6,358 bases of DNA from CALAEC01 sp050692915. GTDB lineage: Bacteria > Actinomycetota > UBA4738 > CALAEC01. The notes beneath the pieces were generated by a model that was not told where the DNA came from, did no database searches, and saw only the letters and a list, made by a program, of their open reading frames with translations. Each line of letters opens with the position of its first letter. Within the stretch, counting starts at the first letter, position 1. The translations under genes and the position numbers were made by a program. The stretch is taken from assembly GCA_050692915.1 (NCBI GenBank), contig JBOGVU010000122.1, forward strand, positions 1 to 6,358, read 5' to 3'. This document shows positions 5,958 through 6,358 of the stretch, one piece after another.

Positions 5958-6191
5958 CTAGTCCTCCACGATCTCCACGAGCGGGGGGACGTCCTCGCGG
6001 GTCGAGGCGGCCCGGACCAGCGACCGGATCGCCCTGACGGTTCTCCCGCGCTTGCCGATGACCTTTCCCATGTCGTCGGGAGCCACCCGGAGCTGGAGGA
6101 TCAGCGACCGCTCCCCCTCCACCTCCGTCACCTCGACCGCGTCCGGCTCATCGACGATGGCCCGCGCCACGTACTCCAGGACCTCCTTCAC
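5958..6191 (-). CDS. khpA: KhpA, single KH-domain RNA-binding protein
   Basis: A 77-residue KH protein of the KhpA (YlqC) family. The central MGKVIGKRGRTVRAI (41-55) holds the GxxG RNA-gripping loop (G46-K-R-G49), with an amphipathic helix after it and the LVEIVED strand closing the fold. In Gram-positive bacteria KhpA pairs with KhpB (EloR/Jag) to bind many transcripts, with effects on cell elongation in Streptococcus pneumoniae; its role in Actinobacteria is less clear. Its place between rpsP and rimM is conserved. Start GTG 6191-6189 overlaps the S16 stop in GTGA and has GAGGA (6202-6198) six bases ahead, so translation is coupled to rpsP. The length is typical. Confidence 0.95.
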   Translation of the reverse strand: MKEVLEYVARAIVDEPDAVEVTEVEGERSLILQLRVAPDDMGKVIGKRGRTVRAIRSLVRAASTREDVPPLVEIVED

Positions 6192-6358
6192 GCCGATTCC
6201 TCACCTTCAGCGTCCGAGCCTTCTCGAATCGAGGCCTCGGACTCCCCTTCGTCAACCAAAGGGGTTTCCTCCGGGGAGTCCTCGGCCTCCTCCGATGCGG
6301 ACTCCGGTGCCGAGGCGTCGTCGGCGGTTGGGCCCGAGTCGTCCGTGGAGGGGACCCC
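6188..6358 (-). CDS. rpsP: 30S ribosomal protein S16, acidic C-terminal tail only (5' part outside the window)
   Basis: An open frame enters from the right edge and stops at TGA 6190-6188, giving 56 residues, too far from its start to be seen as a complete gene. Composition is extreme: 20 Asp/Glu, 10 Ser and a single basic residue, in a repetitive Glu-Ser-Ala-Pro pattern such as ASAPESASEEAEDSPEE. No folded S16 core is visible. The call rests on position: in bacteria the gene directly before khpA-rimM-trmD is rpsP, and actinobacterial S16 proteins commonly carry Ala/Glu-rich C-terminal extensions. The frame stays open throughout and its stop overlaps the khpA start (GTGA), as for a genuine operon neighbour. 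S16 stabilises the 30S body; the tail's role is unknown. The alternative, an unrelated acidic protein inserted before khpA, is less likely. Confidence 0.8.
   Translation of the reverse strand, partial: GVPSTDDSGPTADDASAPESASEEAEDSPEETPLVDEGESEASIREGSDAEGEESA
6239..6281 (-). other. Inverted repeat / predicted mRNA hairpin in the S16 tail coding region
   Basis: A perfect nine-base inverted repeat: GGACTCCCC (minus strand 6281-6273) pairs with GGGGAGTCC (6247-6239) around 25 bases. Inside, AACC (6266-6263) can pair with GGTT (6257-6254) around CCTTT, leaving a 6x6 internal loop that contains GGAGGA. A competing six-pair stem, CCCCTT (6264-6259) with AAGGGG (6249-6244), uses the same G run, so the two folds exclude each other. 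It lies about 48 bases before the khpA start. It may be chance pairing of GC-rich Glu/Ser codons. Confidence 0.35.

Noticed and set aside
4862..6037. Plus-strand open frame (about 391 codons) opposite trmD and rimM
   Set aside because: Antisense shadow of highly conserved genes, with no motifs or convincing ribosome binding site.
6230..6239. Ten-base palindrome CGAGGCCTCG in the S16 tail
   Set aside because: It encodes ordinary Glu-Ala-Ser codons, and perfect short palindromes are expected by chance in GC-rich DNA.

Overview
The window is a dense, high-GC bacterial chromosome segment, almost certainly from the phylum Actinomycetota. Three things point there: strong GC bias at third codon positions, frequent GTG starts, and a DUF2469 gene (an actinobacteria-specific family) inside the conserved order rpsP-khpA-rimM-trmD-rplS-lepB-rnhB-DUF2469-yraN-comM. 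The class cannot be fixed from the sequence. There is no mobile element, CRISPR array, tRNA or rRNA, and no gene-free stretch over 300 bases; the longest is the 73 bp between the divergent genes at the left.

Layout. Reading leftward on the minus strand from the right edge, the genes are: the acidic C-terminal tail of ribosomal protein S16 (rpsP, cut by the edge), khpA, rimM, trmD, rplS, lepB, rnhB, a DUF2469 gene and yraN. All nine are separated by at most 24 bases or overlap (GTGA overlaps at rpsP/khpA and rnhB/DUF2469, a 19-base overlap at lepB/rnhB), so they look like one transcription unit with translational coupling. The unit covers ribosome and tRNA maturation (S16, RimM, TrmD, L19, KhpA), protein export (signal peptidase I), RNA-DNA hybrid repair (RNase HII) and a putative nuclease (YraN).

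The left third breaks that order. Two plus-strand genes, a proline-rich single-pass membrane protein of unknown function and a PrsW-family intramembrane protease, sit head to tail (TGATG overlap) between yraN and comM. Their 3' end meets yraN so tightly that the two stop codons share a CTAG. On their other side comM (YifB-type AAA ATPase, 5' end only) is transcribed away from them and needs its own promoter in the 73-bp divergent spacer.

Most of the window is conserved housekeeping. The parts most worth a second look are the PrsW/membrane-protein pair inserted in the conserved array, a long-range hairpin in the mRNA of the S16 tail, a Glu in TrmD where the well-studied enzymes have a catalytic Asp, and the unusually tight N-terminus of RimM.
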